Shown here piece after piece: positions 51,750 to 58,513 of a DNA stretch of 58,513 nucleotides. Every line of letters starts with the position of its first letter. The first letter of the stretch is position 1. The translations under genes were made by a program, and so were the position numbers. The notes beneath the pieces were generated by a model, which saw nothing but the letters and a program-made list of their open reading frames with translations, made no database searches and was not told the DNA's origin. The stretch comes from Melghirimyces thermohalophilus (lineage in GTDB: Bacteria; Bacillota; Bacilli; Thermoactinomycetales; DSM-45169): positions 1-58,513 of the forward strand of contig NZ_FMZA01000021.1 of NCBI RefSeq assembly GCF_900102685.1. Reading direction: 5' to 3'.

Positions 51750-52421
51750 TTACGGATTTCCATCTCCGGTATCCACATAGATCCGCTCTTCCCCCTTCTG
51801 TTTGGCCGCGTAAAGAATCTCTTGCAGATTCCGATATCCTTGCTGTCGCAAGGTTTGTTTTAGCCAGTCTTCATCCTTTCCGATCAGCTTCAGATTTCCC
51901 TGCTGGATTTGGCCGTCCACCACCAGGGAAATGGCGATACCGCCTCGGCTGTCGGGCAATTTTAAATCCTTTACGGTGACGGGGTTTAGCTCCGGACTCG
52001 GCAAAATGCTCATATCCCCGGTAGGTTCCAAAATGGCATACTGCACCTGGCGCAGATCCGGATATCCCTTGGAACGGATGGTAGAGATCAGTTCCGACAC
52101 CGAGATTTCACAGCGAGCCAAATTTTCCCGAATCATTTTGCCCCTTTTGATCAGGATAGTCGGCTCACCCAAAATCCAGGTATTGGTGCGGCGGTAGAGG
52201 GTCAATTTGGCGAAGGCGATGTGCAGGCCCGTCACCACCAAAATGCCGAGCAGCGTGCGATCCAGTTCGGTCTCCAAGATCGGGTTGGTCGCCAAAGCGG
52301 CGATCACTACAATCGCCATCAGATCGTGGGGGGTCACCTGGGCCATGGTGGACTTTCCCATCAACCGGAGGGCGGTGATGGCGGCGGTAAAAAGAAGGGC
52401 CACTTTCAATATGTACAGCAA
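51750..52421 (-). CDS. YetF-family membrane protein (DUF421)
   Basis: 223 residues: three membrane segments (about 4-20, 31-46, 54-74), then two cytosolic domains with ILGEPTILIKRGKMIRENLA and ISLVVDGQIQQGNLKLIGKD. DUF421 proteins are needed for spore-related or envelope functions in bacilli; the molecular role is unsettled. TTG 52421 start with AGTAGGTGG upstream. It is separated from the CBS gene by a terminator. Confidence 0.85.
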   Translation of the reverse strand: MLYILKVALLFTAAITALRLMGKSTMAQVTPHDLMAIVVIAALATNPILETELDRTLLGILVVTGLHIAFAKLTLYRRTNTWILGEPTILIKRGKMIRENLARCEISVSELISTIRSKGYPDLRQVQYAILEPTGDMSILPSPELNPVTVKDLKLPDSRGGIAISLVVDGQIQQGNLKLIGKDEDWLKQTLRQQGYRNLQEILYAAKQKGEERIYVDTGDGNP

Positions 52422-52440
52422 ATAACCACCTACTCATAGA

Positions 52441-52475
52441 AAAAGCCCGTCCCTCGCAGGGGAAGGGCCGTTTTT
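52441..52475 (-). terminator. Terminator of the CBS-pair gene
   Basis: Minus strand: GCCCTTCCCC-TGCG-AGGGACGGGC followed by TTTTTC. Confidence 0.7.
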
Positions 52476-52489
52476 CCATCGACACTCCA

Positions 52490-52918
52490 TTACATCTGGG
52501 GAGAACTGGGTTTGGAAATGTTGCTGAGGGCCTGGCCCGCCTCGTTGGAAAGGGTATTTCTGACGGCCAAATCCCCCAGGGAGACCATCCCGACCAATTG
52601 GTTGTTCTCCACAACCGGCAACCGACGGATCTGATTTTGCGCCATCAGCTGGGAGGCTTCCCCCACTGTCATGTCGGGACTTCCGCTCACCACCTGGTTG
52701 CTCATCACTTCCCCGACGGACACCGCTTCGTTTTGTTGGTCGGCCAGAGCCCGCAATACCAAATCGCGGTCTGTCACCATCCCCCGGATCTGTCCATTTT
52801 CCACCACCGGAACCGCTCCGATGTTGTGCTGTTTCATCAGGCTGGCCGCTTTATAGACGTTATCCTGTGGAGAAACGGACGCTACGCTTTGCGTCATGAT
52901 TTGGCGTAATTGGTTCAT
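52490..52918 (-). CDS. CBS-domain-pair protein
   Basis: 142 residues, two CBS motifs: MTQSVASVSPQDNVYKAASL ... VPVVENGQIRGMVTDRDLV and PDMTVGEASQLMAQNQIRRL ... PVVENNQLVGMVSLGDLA. A Ser/Pro tail ends SKPSSPQM. CBS pairs bind adenine nucleotides and often sense energy state. The ATG at 52918 follows AAGGAGGG. It is placed between two DUF421 genes, with which it could act as a sensor, but no data here prove it. Confidence 0.9.
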   Translation of the reverse strand: MNQLRQIMTQSVASVSPQDNVYKAASLMKQHNIGAVPVVENGQIRGMVTDRDLVLRALADQQNEAVSVGEVMSNQVVSGSPDMTVGEASQLMAQNQIRRLPVVENNQLVGMVSLGDLAVRNTLSNEAGQALSNISKPSSPQM

Positions 52919-52985
52919 TCAAAATCCCTCCTTTTCTGTGACTATGGTTTCCGTTTCTTTGAATTCCATACGATCGATGTGAGAT

Positions 52986-53678
52986 CTAATCCTGATATTT
53001 ATCCACATAAAGGGTTCCATCACTTTCCAGTGCTGCGTAAAAAACCTGGTTGACCGAACCCACCGATGCTTTTTTGCGCAGCTCCTGTAACAGCCATTTC
53101 CCCGTCTTTCCGGTTTTGCGCAGATTGTCATAGATGATCTGCCCTTCCACCACCAGTTCCATGGGCAGCTTCGGGGTAGACTGGGAAGTATTTAAAAAGT
53201 TTTGTGCAGTGAGCGGCTCATGCTCTGGTTTCAACATCACTGAGATCGCCCCGTCGTTTTCCAACACGGCATACTGCACCTTGGATACGTCGAAGACATT
53301 CTTTGTACGCAACATGTTCAGAACTTCGCCGACGGTGTATCTGCTTTTGCGCAGATTGTTCTCCAGAATCTTTCCGTTAGAGATCACCAAGACGGGATCC
53401 CCCTCCAGCCATCGCTGAGCCCTGCGGCTATTTAAAGTGATATATGACATCCCTAGGGTCAACAAACCGAACAGGACCAAACCGAATAGGTGAGGCCAGG
53501 TTTGATTGGGTTCCAGATCTGTCGCCATATTGGCGGCAATCGAGCCAAAGGTGATCCCGTTGATGTATTCAAAGTAGGTCATCTCCGACAGCTGTTGCTT
53601 CCCCAATAACCGGGTTAACACCAGGATGGTGATAAAGGCGAACACCGTCTGGTAAAACACTTCAAAAAGCGTGTTCAT
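52986..53678 (-). CDS. YetF-family membrane protein (DUF421), second copy
   Basis: 230 residues, the same layout as the protein at 51750: three membrane segments (about 8-24, 38-53, 60-80), then soluble domains with LEGDPVLVISNGKILENNLRK and MELVVEGQIIYDNLRKTGKT. The two copies are clearly paralogues. The ATG at 53678 follows GAGGGGGG. Probably transcribed before the CBS gene. Confidence 0.87.
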   Translation of the reverse strand: MNTLFEVFYQTVFAFITILVLTRLLGKQQLSEMTYFEYINGITFGSIAANMATDLEPNQTWPHLFGLVLFGLLTLGMSYITLNSRRAQRWLEGDPVLVISNGKILENNLRKSRYTVGEVLNMLRTKNVFDVSKVQYAVLENDGAISVMLKPEHEPLTAQNFLNTSQSTPKLPMELVVEGQIIYDNLRKTGKTGKWLLQELRKKASVGSVNQVFYAALESDGTLYVDKYQD

Positions 53679-53768
53679 TAGAAGCCCCCCTCGGGACCCT
53701 AGCCTTCCTTATTCCATCCCCGCTCATACAAACTTCCCGAGCAAAGGACACAAAATGAAAAATACCAT

Positions 53769-53797
53769 TTGACATCCAGGTTGCCGGAGTGTATGAT
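53769..53797 (+). promoter_or_regulatory. Strong sigma-A promoter of the GntR-ABC operon
   Basis: TTGACA (53769-53774), exactly 17 bases, TATGAT (53792-53797). It lies 72 bases before the first start codon. Confidence 0.8.
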
Positions 53798-53811
53798 CTC
53801 CTTAGTACAGT

Positions 53812-53829
53812 TAATGTATGAATACATTA
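53812..53829. promoter_or_regulatory. Palindromic operator, probably for the YtrA-type GntR regulator
   Basis: TAATGTAT-GA-ATACATTA, 15 bases after the -10 box, flanked by two TTAGTACA copies. YtrA-type regulators repress their own operon from such sites. Its place after the start of transcription fits self-repression. Confidence 0.6.
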
Positions 53830-53868
53830 GTACACCGGTACACCTAATAATGGAAAGGAGGCGGTCCT

Positions 53869-54618
53869 GTGACCGCATGGCGCGGATTGTTGTGGAAGGA
53901 TACCCGCTTGATCCTTCCCTGGTTTCTAGGCGGCTTGGCCCTGATTCTCCTATTTGATGTCTGGGTGACACTCACAGTGGACTCCCCCAACGCCCGCTTT
54001 GGACTCAGTTTGTTCCCACTGTTTTCCCACTTCTTTTACTATCCCTTATATCTGATGATCACCCTCAGGGTCGAGGGAAAGCAGATGCACCAATGGCTGC
54101 ACAACCCCCATCCCGCCTGGCAGCTGCTCCTGTCCAAAACGGGCATCGGCTTTCCGCTGATGGTTTTCTCCCTCGGGGTGAGCGGGTTATACCCCAGCTT
54201 TGTGCTGATCACCCATGATTTTTTTCAGATCCACTCCGTGCTGGATCCCGTTTCTTTGTGGATGGATGTCGGTTCCTTCTTAATCGGAATCGTCGGATAT
54301 TCTCTCAATCTAGGGATTATTCTGCTCTTGCTTTGGTCCATTTACCGCTGGTTACACACCTGGTGGGGAAAATGGACGTGGGTACCCCTCGCCGGCGGAT
54401 TCATCGCGATCCTGTACGGCTTCAGCCAAATCATGAAGACCGCTCTGTACGATACCTTGTTCCGCTGGGGAGCTACATGGCCCCAATTCCACTCGATCCC
54501 GGAGTCACAGCCTTCGGCACCGGGCCTCTACACCGGCGAACTGCTCCTCAACATGCTGCTGTTGGCCTTGTTTTTCTTCCTGTCCGGACGGATTTTGGAT
54601 CGACGGATGGAGGTGTAG
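53869..54618 (+). CDS. Polytopic membrane protein A of the GntR-ABC operon
   Basis: 249 residues with about six membrane segments. No recognised family, but ABC-2 permease-like. MHQWLHNPHPAWQLLLSK (about 70-87) is shared with the next gene, so the two arose by duplication. It starts at GTG 53869 behind AAAGGAGG. Probably one half of a permease pair served by the ATPase at 55707. Confidence 0.8.
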   Translation: MTAWRGLLWKDTRLILPWFLGGLALILLFDVWVTLTVDSPNARFGLSLFPLFSHFFYYPLYLMITLRVEGKQMHQWLHNPHPAWQLLLSKTGIGFPLMVFSLGVSGLYPSFVLITHDFFQIHSVLDPVSLWMDVGSFLIGIVGYSLNLGIILLLLWSIYRWLHTWWGKWTWVPLAGGFIAILYGFSQIMKTALYDTLFRWGATWPQFHSIPESQPSAPGLYTGELLLNMLLLALFFFLSGRILDRRMEV

Positions 54619-54621
54619 TCC

Positions 54622-55323
54622 ATGTACGGATGGCTGATGATGGTTCGCAAAGATTTCCGGCTGGGTCTACCATGGTTATGGACAGGAAGTTTGTTCATCG
54701 TCTGCGGCCATCTCTCCGTCGCCTGGCTGCTGGAGGGACAAGAACAGTTGTTGGCGACTCTGTACCTCCTCTTTTCTCATCTGTTGTTTTTCGGGCTCTA
54801 CCTGATCCTCACCCTGTCCGCAGAGGCACAACAACTGCATCAGTGGCTGCATGTGCCGCGCCCGGCGTGGCAACTGCTTTTATCCAAGATATGGTGTGCC
54901 CTGCTGGCCGCCACCCTCACCTTTGTCTTGAGCAGTCTCTACCCTTTCAGTCTGCTCGTGGACGGGATCGGCTGGGTGACAGGGTTGGAGCGGTTCTTTA
55001 CCGCTTATCTCCACCTGACCTGGTTCGCCCTCCGCTTCGGCTTGATCCTGATGCTGATATTCGTTCTGCAAACCGTTTTTTCGTTTGGAAAAGGGAAGGA
55101 TTGGATCCTCGGTCTCTCCCTGCTCCTCTTGATTCTTTTCGTCCCCTCGGTCTCGTCGTGGATCTTGCCTGTCGGCTGGGGAGGGTGGCCCGATTGGGTG
55201 CAACTCTTTGAACAGGGTGCGGCCTTACCCCTGTCGACCCTGGCGATCGGGGGCGATGGGCTGCTGATGGGAGCCTGTTTCACGGCCTCGTCCTGGCTGC
55301 TGGAAAAACGAACGGAGGTGTAG
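54622..55323 (+). CDS. Polytopic membrane protein B of the GntR-ABC operon
   Basis: 233 residues, about six membrane segments. Shares LHQWLHVPRPAWQLLLSK with protein A and the same overall layout. The ATG at 54622 lies 3 bases after the stop of protein A, with GGAGGTG upstream. Likely a partner of protein A. Confidence 0.8.
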   Translation: MYGWLMMVRKDFRLGLPWLWTGSLFIVCGHLSVAWLLEGQEQLLATLYLLFSHLLFFGLYLILTLSAEAQQLHQWLHVPRPAWQLLLSKIWCALLAATLTFVLSSLYPFSLLVDGIGWVTGLERFFTAYLHLTWFALRFGLILMLIFVLQTVFSFGKGKDWILGLSLLLLILFVPSVSSWILPVGWGGWPDWVQLFEQGAALPLSTLAIGGDGLLMGACFTASSWLLEKRTEV

Positions 55324-55326
55324 CAA

Positions 55327-55710
55327 ATGAAGCCCAATTTTCAACACTCCAGCCCGATTTACCTCCAACTGTCGGACCGAATCCAGCGGCAAATCCTGCG
55401 GGGGGAGTTGAAGCCCGGGGAAAAATTGCCATCTGTACGGGAAATGGCCATGTTCTCCCAAGTCAATCCCAATACGGTCCAACGAACCTACAATGAATTG
55501 GAAAGGATGGGAATCGTGGAAACGAGAAGGGGCCAGGGAACCTTTATCACTGAAGATGCCGCCCGTCTAAACGCCCTTCGGGATGATCTCCGTCAGAGAC
55601 AGATCGCCACTTTCGTGGAGGCCATGGAAGAAATGGGGTTTCATTCTCAGGAGATCTTGACAGGACTGGAAACGTATCTAAACAAACATAAAGGGAGTGA
55701 TCAAGATTGA
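55327..55710 (+). CDS. GntR-family transcriptional regulator, YtrA type
   Basis: 127 residues. Winged helix: PIYLQLSDRIQRQILRGELK ... GEKLPSVREMAMFSQVNPNTVQRTYNELERMGIVETRRGQGTFI (to about 75), followed by a short C-terminal helical part and no effector domain, which is the YtrA subfamily. It likely binds the palindrome at 53812 and represses the operon. Its end overlaps the ATPase start (TTGA). Confidence 0.93.
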   Translation: MKPNFQHSSPIYLQLSDRIQRQILRGELKPGEKLPSVREMAMFSQVNPNTVQRTYNELERMGIVETRRGQGTFITEDAARLNALRDDLRQRQIATFVEAMEEMGFHSQEILTGLETYLNKHKGSDQD

Positions 55711-56408
55711 TCCGTTTTGAAGGGGTGAGCAAACGATACCTGACCCGCACGGCTTTGGATGCGGTGGATCTGGAGCTGCATCCTTATCAGGTGATCGGCG
55801 TCGTGGGGGAAAACGGCAGCGGCAAATCGACGATGCTGAAACTGATCACCGGGCTGGCCCGTCCCACCAGCGGTCAGGTTCATGTGGACGGAGAACCGGT
55901 CACCCGCCGCATCGCCAGCAAGGTGGCATACCTATCAGAGCTGGAAACCTTTTATCCGTTCCACACGGTGGAGGAGACGGTGCAATTTCACGCCTCCCAG
56001 TTTCCCGATTTCGACCGGGCACGGGCCCGGGAAATCATGGCGTTTATGGGGTTGGATCCCGACGCCAAGGTGAAAAACCTATCCAAAGGCAACCGGGGGC
56101 GGGTAAAACTGATGGTGACACTGGCCCGCAATGCCCCCTACATCCTGATGGATGAACCCTTATCCGGATTGGATCCGATGGTACGGGACTCCATCATCAA
56201 AGGGCTGATCTCCTTTGTAGATTTGGAGAAACAAACGGTGGTGATCACCACCCATGAAGTCAATGAAATCGAACCTCTGCTGGATACCGTCGTCGCCATC
56301 CGCCAAGGACATCTCCTCAAGGTGGAGGACGTAGACACCCTCCGGGGAGAGACAGGGCTCAGCCTGGCGGAGTGGATGACCCAAACCTATGCGGGAAATG
56401 AAAGCTGA
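55707..56408 (+). CDS. ABC transporter ATP-binding protein (YtrB-like)
   Basis: 233 residues. Walker A GENGSGKST near 36, Walker B ILMDEP, D-loop SGLDP and the switch His in ITTHEVNE. The signature reads LSKGNRGRVKL in place of LSGGQ, a change seen in YtrB-type ATPases. It starts at TTG 55707 behind GGGAGTG and overlaps the regulator gene. It probably energises membrane proteins A and B. Confidence 0.93.
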   Translation: MIRFEGVSKRYLTRTALDAVDLELHPYQVIGVVGENGSGKSTMLKLITGLARPTSGQVHVDGEPVTRRIASKVAYLSELETFYPFHTVEETVQFHASQFPDFDRARAREIMAFMGLDPDAKVKNLSKGNRGRVKLMVTLARNAPYILMDEPLSGLDPMVRDSIIKGLISFVDLEKQTVVITTHEVNEIEPLLDTVVAIRQGHLLKVEDVDTLRGETGLSLAEWMTQTYAGNES

Positions 56409-56427
56409 GCCAAAGGGGGAAGGCGCC

Positions 56428-57357
56428 ATGGAAAAGCAACCTGTCCTTGAAATCCGCCAACTGACAAAGGAGATCGGTAAAAAAACGATTGTGGAGGACC
56501 TCAGCCTCCAGGTACAGCCGGGGGAAGTGTTCGGCTTCTTAGGCCCCAATGGCGCCGGGAAAACGACCACCATCCGCATGTTGGTCGGGCTGATGTCCAT
56601 CACTCGCGGCAAGGTGTTGATCCAAGGGATCGACCTGGAGGAACACTTTGAAAAGGCGATCGCCCATGTGGGGGCGATTGTGGAAAATCCAGAACTCTAC
56701 CCTTTTCTCACCGGCTACCAAAACCTGTTGCACTACTGGCGCATGAGCCGAAGCATACCGAAAGACCGGATCGATGAAGTGGTGCAACGGGTGGGGCTAG
56801 AACAACGGATCCATCACAAGGTGAAAACTTATTCCCTGGGTATGCGACAGAGGTTGGGATTGGCCCAGGCCCTGCTGCATTCCCCCTCCCTCCTGATCCT
56901 GGATGAACCGACCAACGGTTTGGATCCGGCAGGCATTCGGGATTTTCGTAATCAGCTGCGAACTTGGGCCCGGGAGGAAAATTTATCGGTGCTAGTGTCC
57001 AGTCACCTCTTATCTGAAGTAGAGTTGATGTGTGATCGGGTAGCGGTGATCCAGCAAGGGAAGCTGATCGATGTCAAACAGGTGCGGGAATTGGTCGACG
57101 ATACCGATGAGGAACAGACCTTTTTGTTAGATGTCCACCCCTCCTTGCAGGCCCTGACCCAGCTGCAAAAACGCTTCCCCCATAGAGAGGTAGAAATAAT
57201 CGACAACCGCATCCAGCTTCCCCTCCAGCGATCAGAGGTGCCGGAGTTGAGCGCCTGGATGGTGCAGCAGGAAATCCAGATTTACACCATCCAGCCGGTG
57301 ACCCGCACCCTGGAAGATCGATTCCTGCAACTGACGGGAGGGAGCCAACTTGGTTAA
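56428..57357 (+). CDS. ABC transporter ATP-binding protein (BcrA-like)
   Basis: 309 residues from the ATG at 56428 (GGGGGAAGG upstream; 13 in-frame codons before it are not needed). Walker A GPNGAGKTT near 43, signature YSLGMRQRLGL, Walker B LLILDEPTNGLDPAG, switch His SSHLLSE. The C-terminal 90 residues are typical for bacitracin/lantibiotic-type exporters. It pairs with the permease at 57350. Confidence 0.93.
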   Translation: MEKQPVLEIRQLTKEIGKKTIVEDLSLQVQPGEVFGFLGPNGAGKTTTIRMLVGLMSITRGKVLIQGIDLEEHFEKAIAHVGAIVENPELYPFLTGYQNLLHYWRMSRSIPKDRIDEVVQRVGLEQRIHHKVKTYSLGMRQRLGLAQALLHSPSLLILDEPTNGLDPAGIRDFRNQLRTWAREENLSVLVSSHLLSEVELMCDRVAVIQQGKLIDVKQVRELVDDTDEEQTFLLDVHPSLQALTQLQKRFPHREVEIIDNRIQLPLQRSEVPELSAWMVQQEIQIYTIQPVTRTLEDRFLQLTGGSQLG

Positions 57358-58300
57358 CATGGTGCGACTGATGCAAAATGAGCATCTCAAAACCTACCGA
57401 CGACCCGGCACCTGGGTAATGATCGGAATCTTGCTGCTGGTCTCGATCGCCTTCGGGTTTCTATATCAAATGGAGCATGAAGGGGCTGCCGGAGACTGGC
57501 GTGCGGGACTGGAAAAGCAGAACCGGCAGGACGAGAAAACCTTGCAGAATGAGAATTTGAATCAAATGACCCGCGCGAATGTTGAGGAACGTTACCAAAT
57601 CAACCAATACCGCCTGGACCATAACATGCCCCCGGCAGCAGGCAATCTATGGGGGATGATGAGTGAAACCGCCGCTCTCATGTCCCTGGTCACTCTGTTT
57701 ACCATCATCGTCAGTGCGACCAGTGTCGCCGGGGAATTTTCCCAAGGAACCATTAAACTGCTGTTGATCCGTCCCGCCAGCCGGGCCAAGATTTTGCTAG
57801 CTAAGTACCTGTCCTCTTTCGGATTGGCCTTAACCCTGCTCGTGTTGGCCTTCACCTTTTCCTTTATCACCGGGCTCATCCTCTTCGGGAACGAAGGGTG
57901 GGAGACACCTCACCTGTACGTTCAGGGAGGCCAGGTACATGAACAGAGCATGTTGTTACATGTGATCGGCCTCTATGGGCTGAAGGGGGTTGATCTGTTG
58001 ATGATGACCACCTTCGCCTTTATGATCTCCGTCGTCTTTCGCAGCAGCGCCCTCGCCATCGGGCTCGCCCTCTTTCTGATGTTCACAGGAAGCAACGTGG
58101 TCATGATGCTGGCTGCTCTAGGGTACGATTGGGTGAAATACATCCTGTTCGCCAACACGGACCTTTCCCCCTACTTCTCCGGCCGTCCCTTGGTGGAAGG
58201 GATGACCCTCTCTTTCTCGGTCACCGTGCTCGCCGTTTATTTCCTTCTCTTTAACGCCATCTCCTGGCTCGTCTTCCACAAACGGGACGTTGCCGCCTAA
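57350..58300 (+). CDS. ABC-2 type transporter permease (BcrB-like)
   Basis: 316 residues, six membrane segments, with a large extracellular stretch after the first (about 45-100, charged). FSQGTIKLLLIRPASRAKILLAKYL is the conserved cytosolic coupling helix. It starts at TTG 57350, 8 bases inside the end of the ATPase gene, with GGGAGGG upstream. It forms an export pump with the BcrA-like ATPase, perhaps for a peptide antibiotic. A terminator follows. Confidence 0.9.
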   Translation: MVNMVRLMQNEHLKTYRRPGTWVMIGILLLVSIAFGFLYQMEHEGAAGDWRAGLEKQNRQDEKTLQNENLNQMTRANVEERYQINQYRLDHNMPPAAGNLWGMMSETAALMSLVTLFTIIVSATSVAGEFSQGTIKLLLIRPASRAKILLAKYLSSFGLALTLLVLAFTFSFITGLILFGNEGWETPHLYVQGGQVHEQSMLLHVIGLYGLKGVDLLMMTTFAFMISVVFRSSALAIGLALFLMFTGSNVVMMLAALGYDWVKYILFANTDLSPYFSGRPLVEGMTLSFSVTVLAVYFLLFNAISWLVFHKRDVAA

Positions 58301-58304
58301 AAGG

Positions 58305-58332
58305 AAAAACCGCCCGTTGACGGGCGGTTTTT
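58305..58332 (+). terminator. Terminator of the GntR-ABC operon
   Basis: AAAAACCGCCCG-TTGA-CGGGCGGTTTTT, a perfect hairpin. Confidence 0.9.
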
Positions 58333-58333
58333 C

Positions 58334-58513
58334 AGGCTGTCGAGAAAGTTTCGACAGCCTATTTTTTTTGGGGAATCCTTTTCACTGCTTCCCACCGTTT
58401 ATTAGGTTGAAGAAGAATGGGATGGGTGTGTTACGTTCCAATAAAGAGAAACAAAATGAGCTGGAGTTTGTCTGTATTGAAGAATTAGTTCCGGAAGATC
58501 ACTTGCTCCGCAA
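58334..58513 (+). mobile_element. IS1182-like insertion sequence, left end, truncated by the window
   Basis: Directly after the operon terminator, AGGCTGTCGA-GAAAGTT-TCGACAGCCT (58334-58360) forms a hairpin followed by ATTTTTTTT, as at the ends of IS1182-type elements, where it protects the transposase from outside transcription. The transposase start follows at 58422-58428. The right end is outside the window. Confidence 0.65.
58422..58513 (+). CDS. IS1182-family transposase, N-terminal fragment
   Basis: About 30 codons before the window ends: (MGV)LRSNKEKQNELEFVC then IEELVPEDHLLRK. This matches the start of IS1182-family DDE transposases (LRPNRExQxxxEFVxIxxLVPxDHLLRK pattern). The start is either ATG 58422 or GTG 58428. 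Likely functional, but only the head is visible. Confidence 0.8.
   Translation, partial: MGVLRSNKEKQNELEFVCIEELVPEDHLLR

Noticed and set aside
58334-58360. Hairpin read as a second operon terminator
   Set aside because: The operon already has a complete terminator at 58305-58332, and the hairpin sits at the edge of a transposase-bearing element, so it is assigned to the IS end.

Overview
The window comes from a low- to mid-GC, spore-forming Firmicute of the order Bacillales. The evidence is an alpha/beta-type SASP, a gamma-type SASP, SpoVAC/SpoVAD, a CotJB-like coat protein, an RsfA-like regulator, YlbF/YlbG, and AGGAGG-type ribosome sites with frequent TTG and GTG starts. The MinD-MinE pair, the gamma-SASP and several intracellular subtilases would fit a Thermoactinomycetaceae-like lineage (Kroppenstedtia, Melghirimyces, Desmospora). 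That family assignment is inference from gene content, not a measured match. No rRNA, tRNA or CRISPR array was seen.

Layout. 1-94: left end of an IS3-family element, cut by the window edge, next to tkt. 127-7.5 kb (minus): transketolase, D-aminoacyl-tRNA deacylase, RelA/SpoT, a small membrane protein and a class A PBP. 7.7-15.5 kb: a 52-residue protein, tRNA selenouridine synthase, a secreted protein, GreA, a CPBP protease, a 2-hydroxyacid dehydrogenase, an MFS carrier, a rhomboid protease and phosphatidylserine decarboxylase. 15.6-21.6 kb: gamma-SASP, a class B PBP, and two tail-to-tail subtilases without signal peptides. 21.7-26.3 kb (minus): zwf with a translationally coupled cyclase-family hydrolase, and an acyl-CoA synthetase. 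26.4-31.6 kb: alpha/beta SASP, CotJB-like protein, a two-repeat Myb/SANT-like regulator, minD-minE, YkvA-like and zinc-ribbon proteins, and a Gly-Pro repeat protein. 31.7-39 kb (minus): an MFS exporter behind a perfect palindrome, YlbG, YlbF, and an operon of an XPB-type helicase, an XPB-associated protein, a coiled-coil membrane protein and a small basic protein. 39.2-45.2 kb: PrcB-like lipoprotein, MgtE, a CNNM/CorC-type protein, a third subtilase and proline-rich coat-like proteins. 45.3-50.3 kb (minus): T-box-controlled DAHP synthase, spoVAC-spoVAD-GDSL lipase, and an AtoE-type carrier. 50.4-53.7 kb (minus): small unknown genes, including an operon behind a LexA-type SOS box, and two YetF-family (DUF421) membrane proteins around a CBS-pair protein. 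53.8-58.3 kb (plus): a six-gene YtrA-type GntR/ABC transporter operon with a strong promoter and a palindromic operator. 58.3 kb to the end: start of an IS1182-like transposase.

The themes are sporulation and germination (SASPs, SpoVA, coat proteins, GDSL lipase, subtilases), envelope building (two PBPs, Psd, rhomboid, MinDE) and stress response (RelA, SOS box, XPB operon, GntR-ABC efflux). The least explained and most interesting parts are the XPB helicase operon, the SOS-box operon of unknown proteins, the subtilases without export signals, the MinDE pair without an adjacent minC, and the palindromic operators in front of the MFS and mgtE genes.
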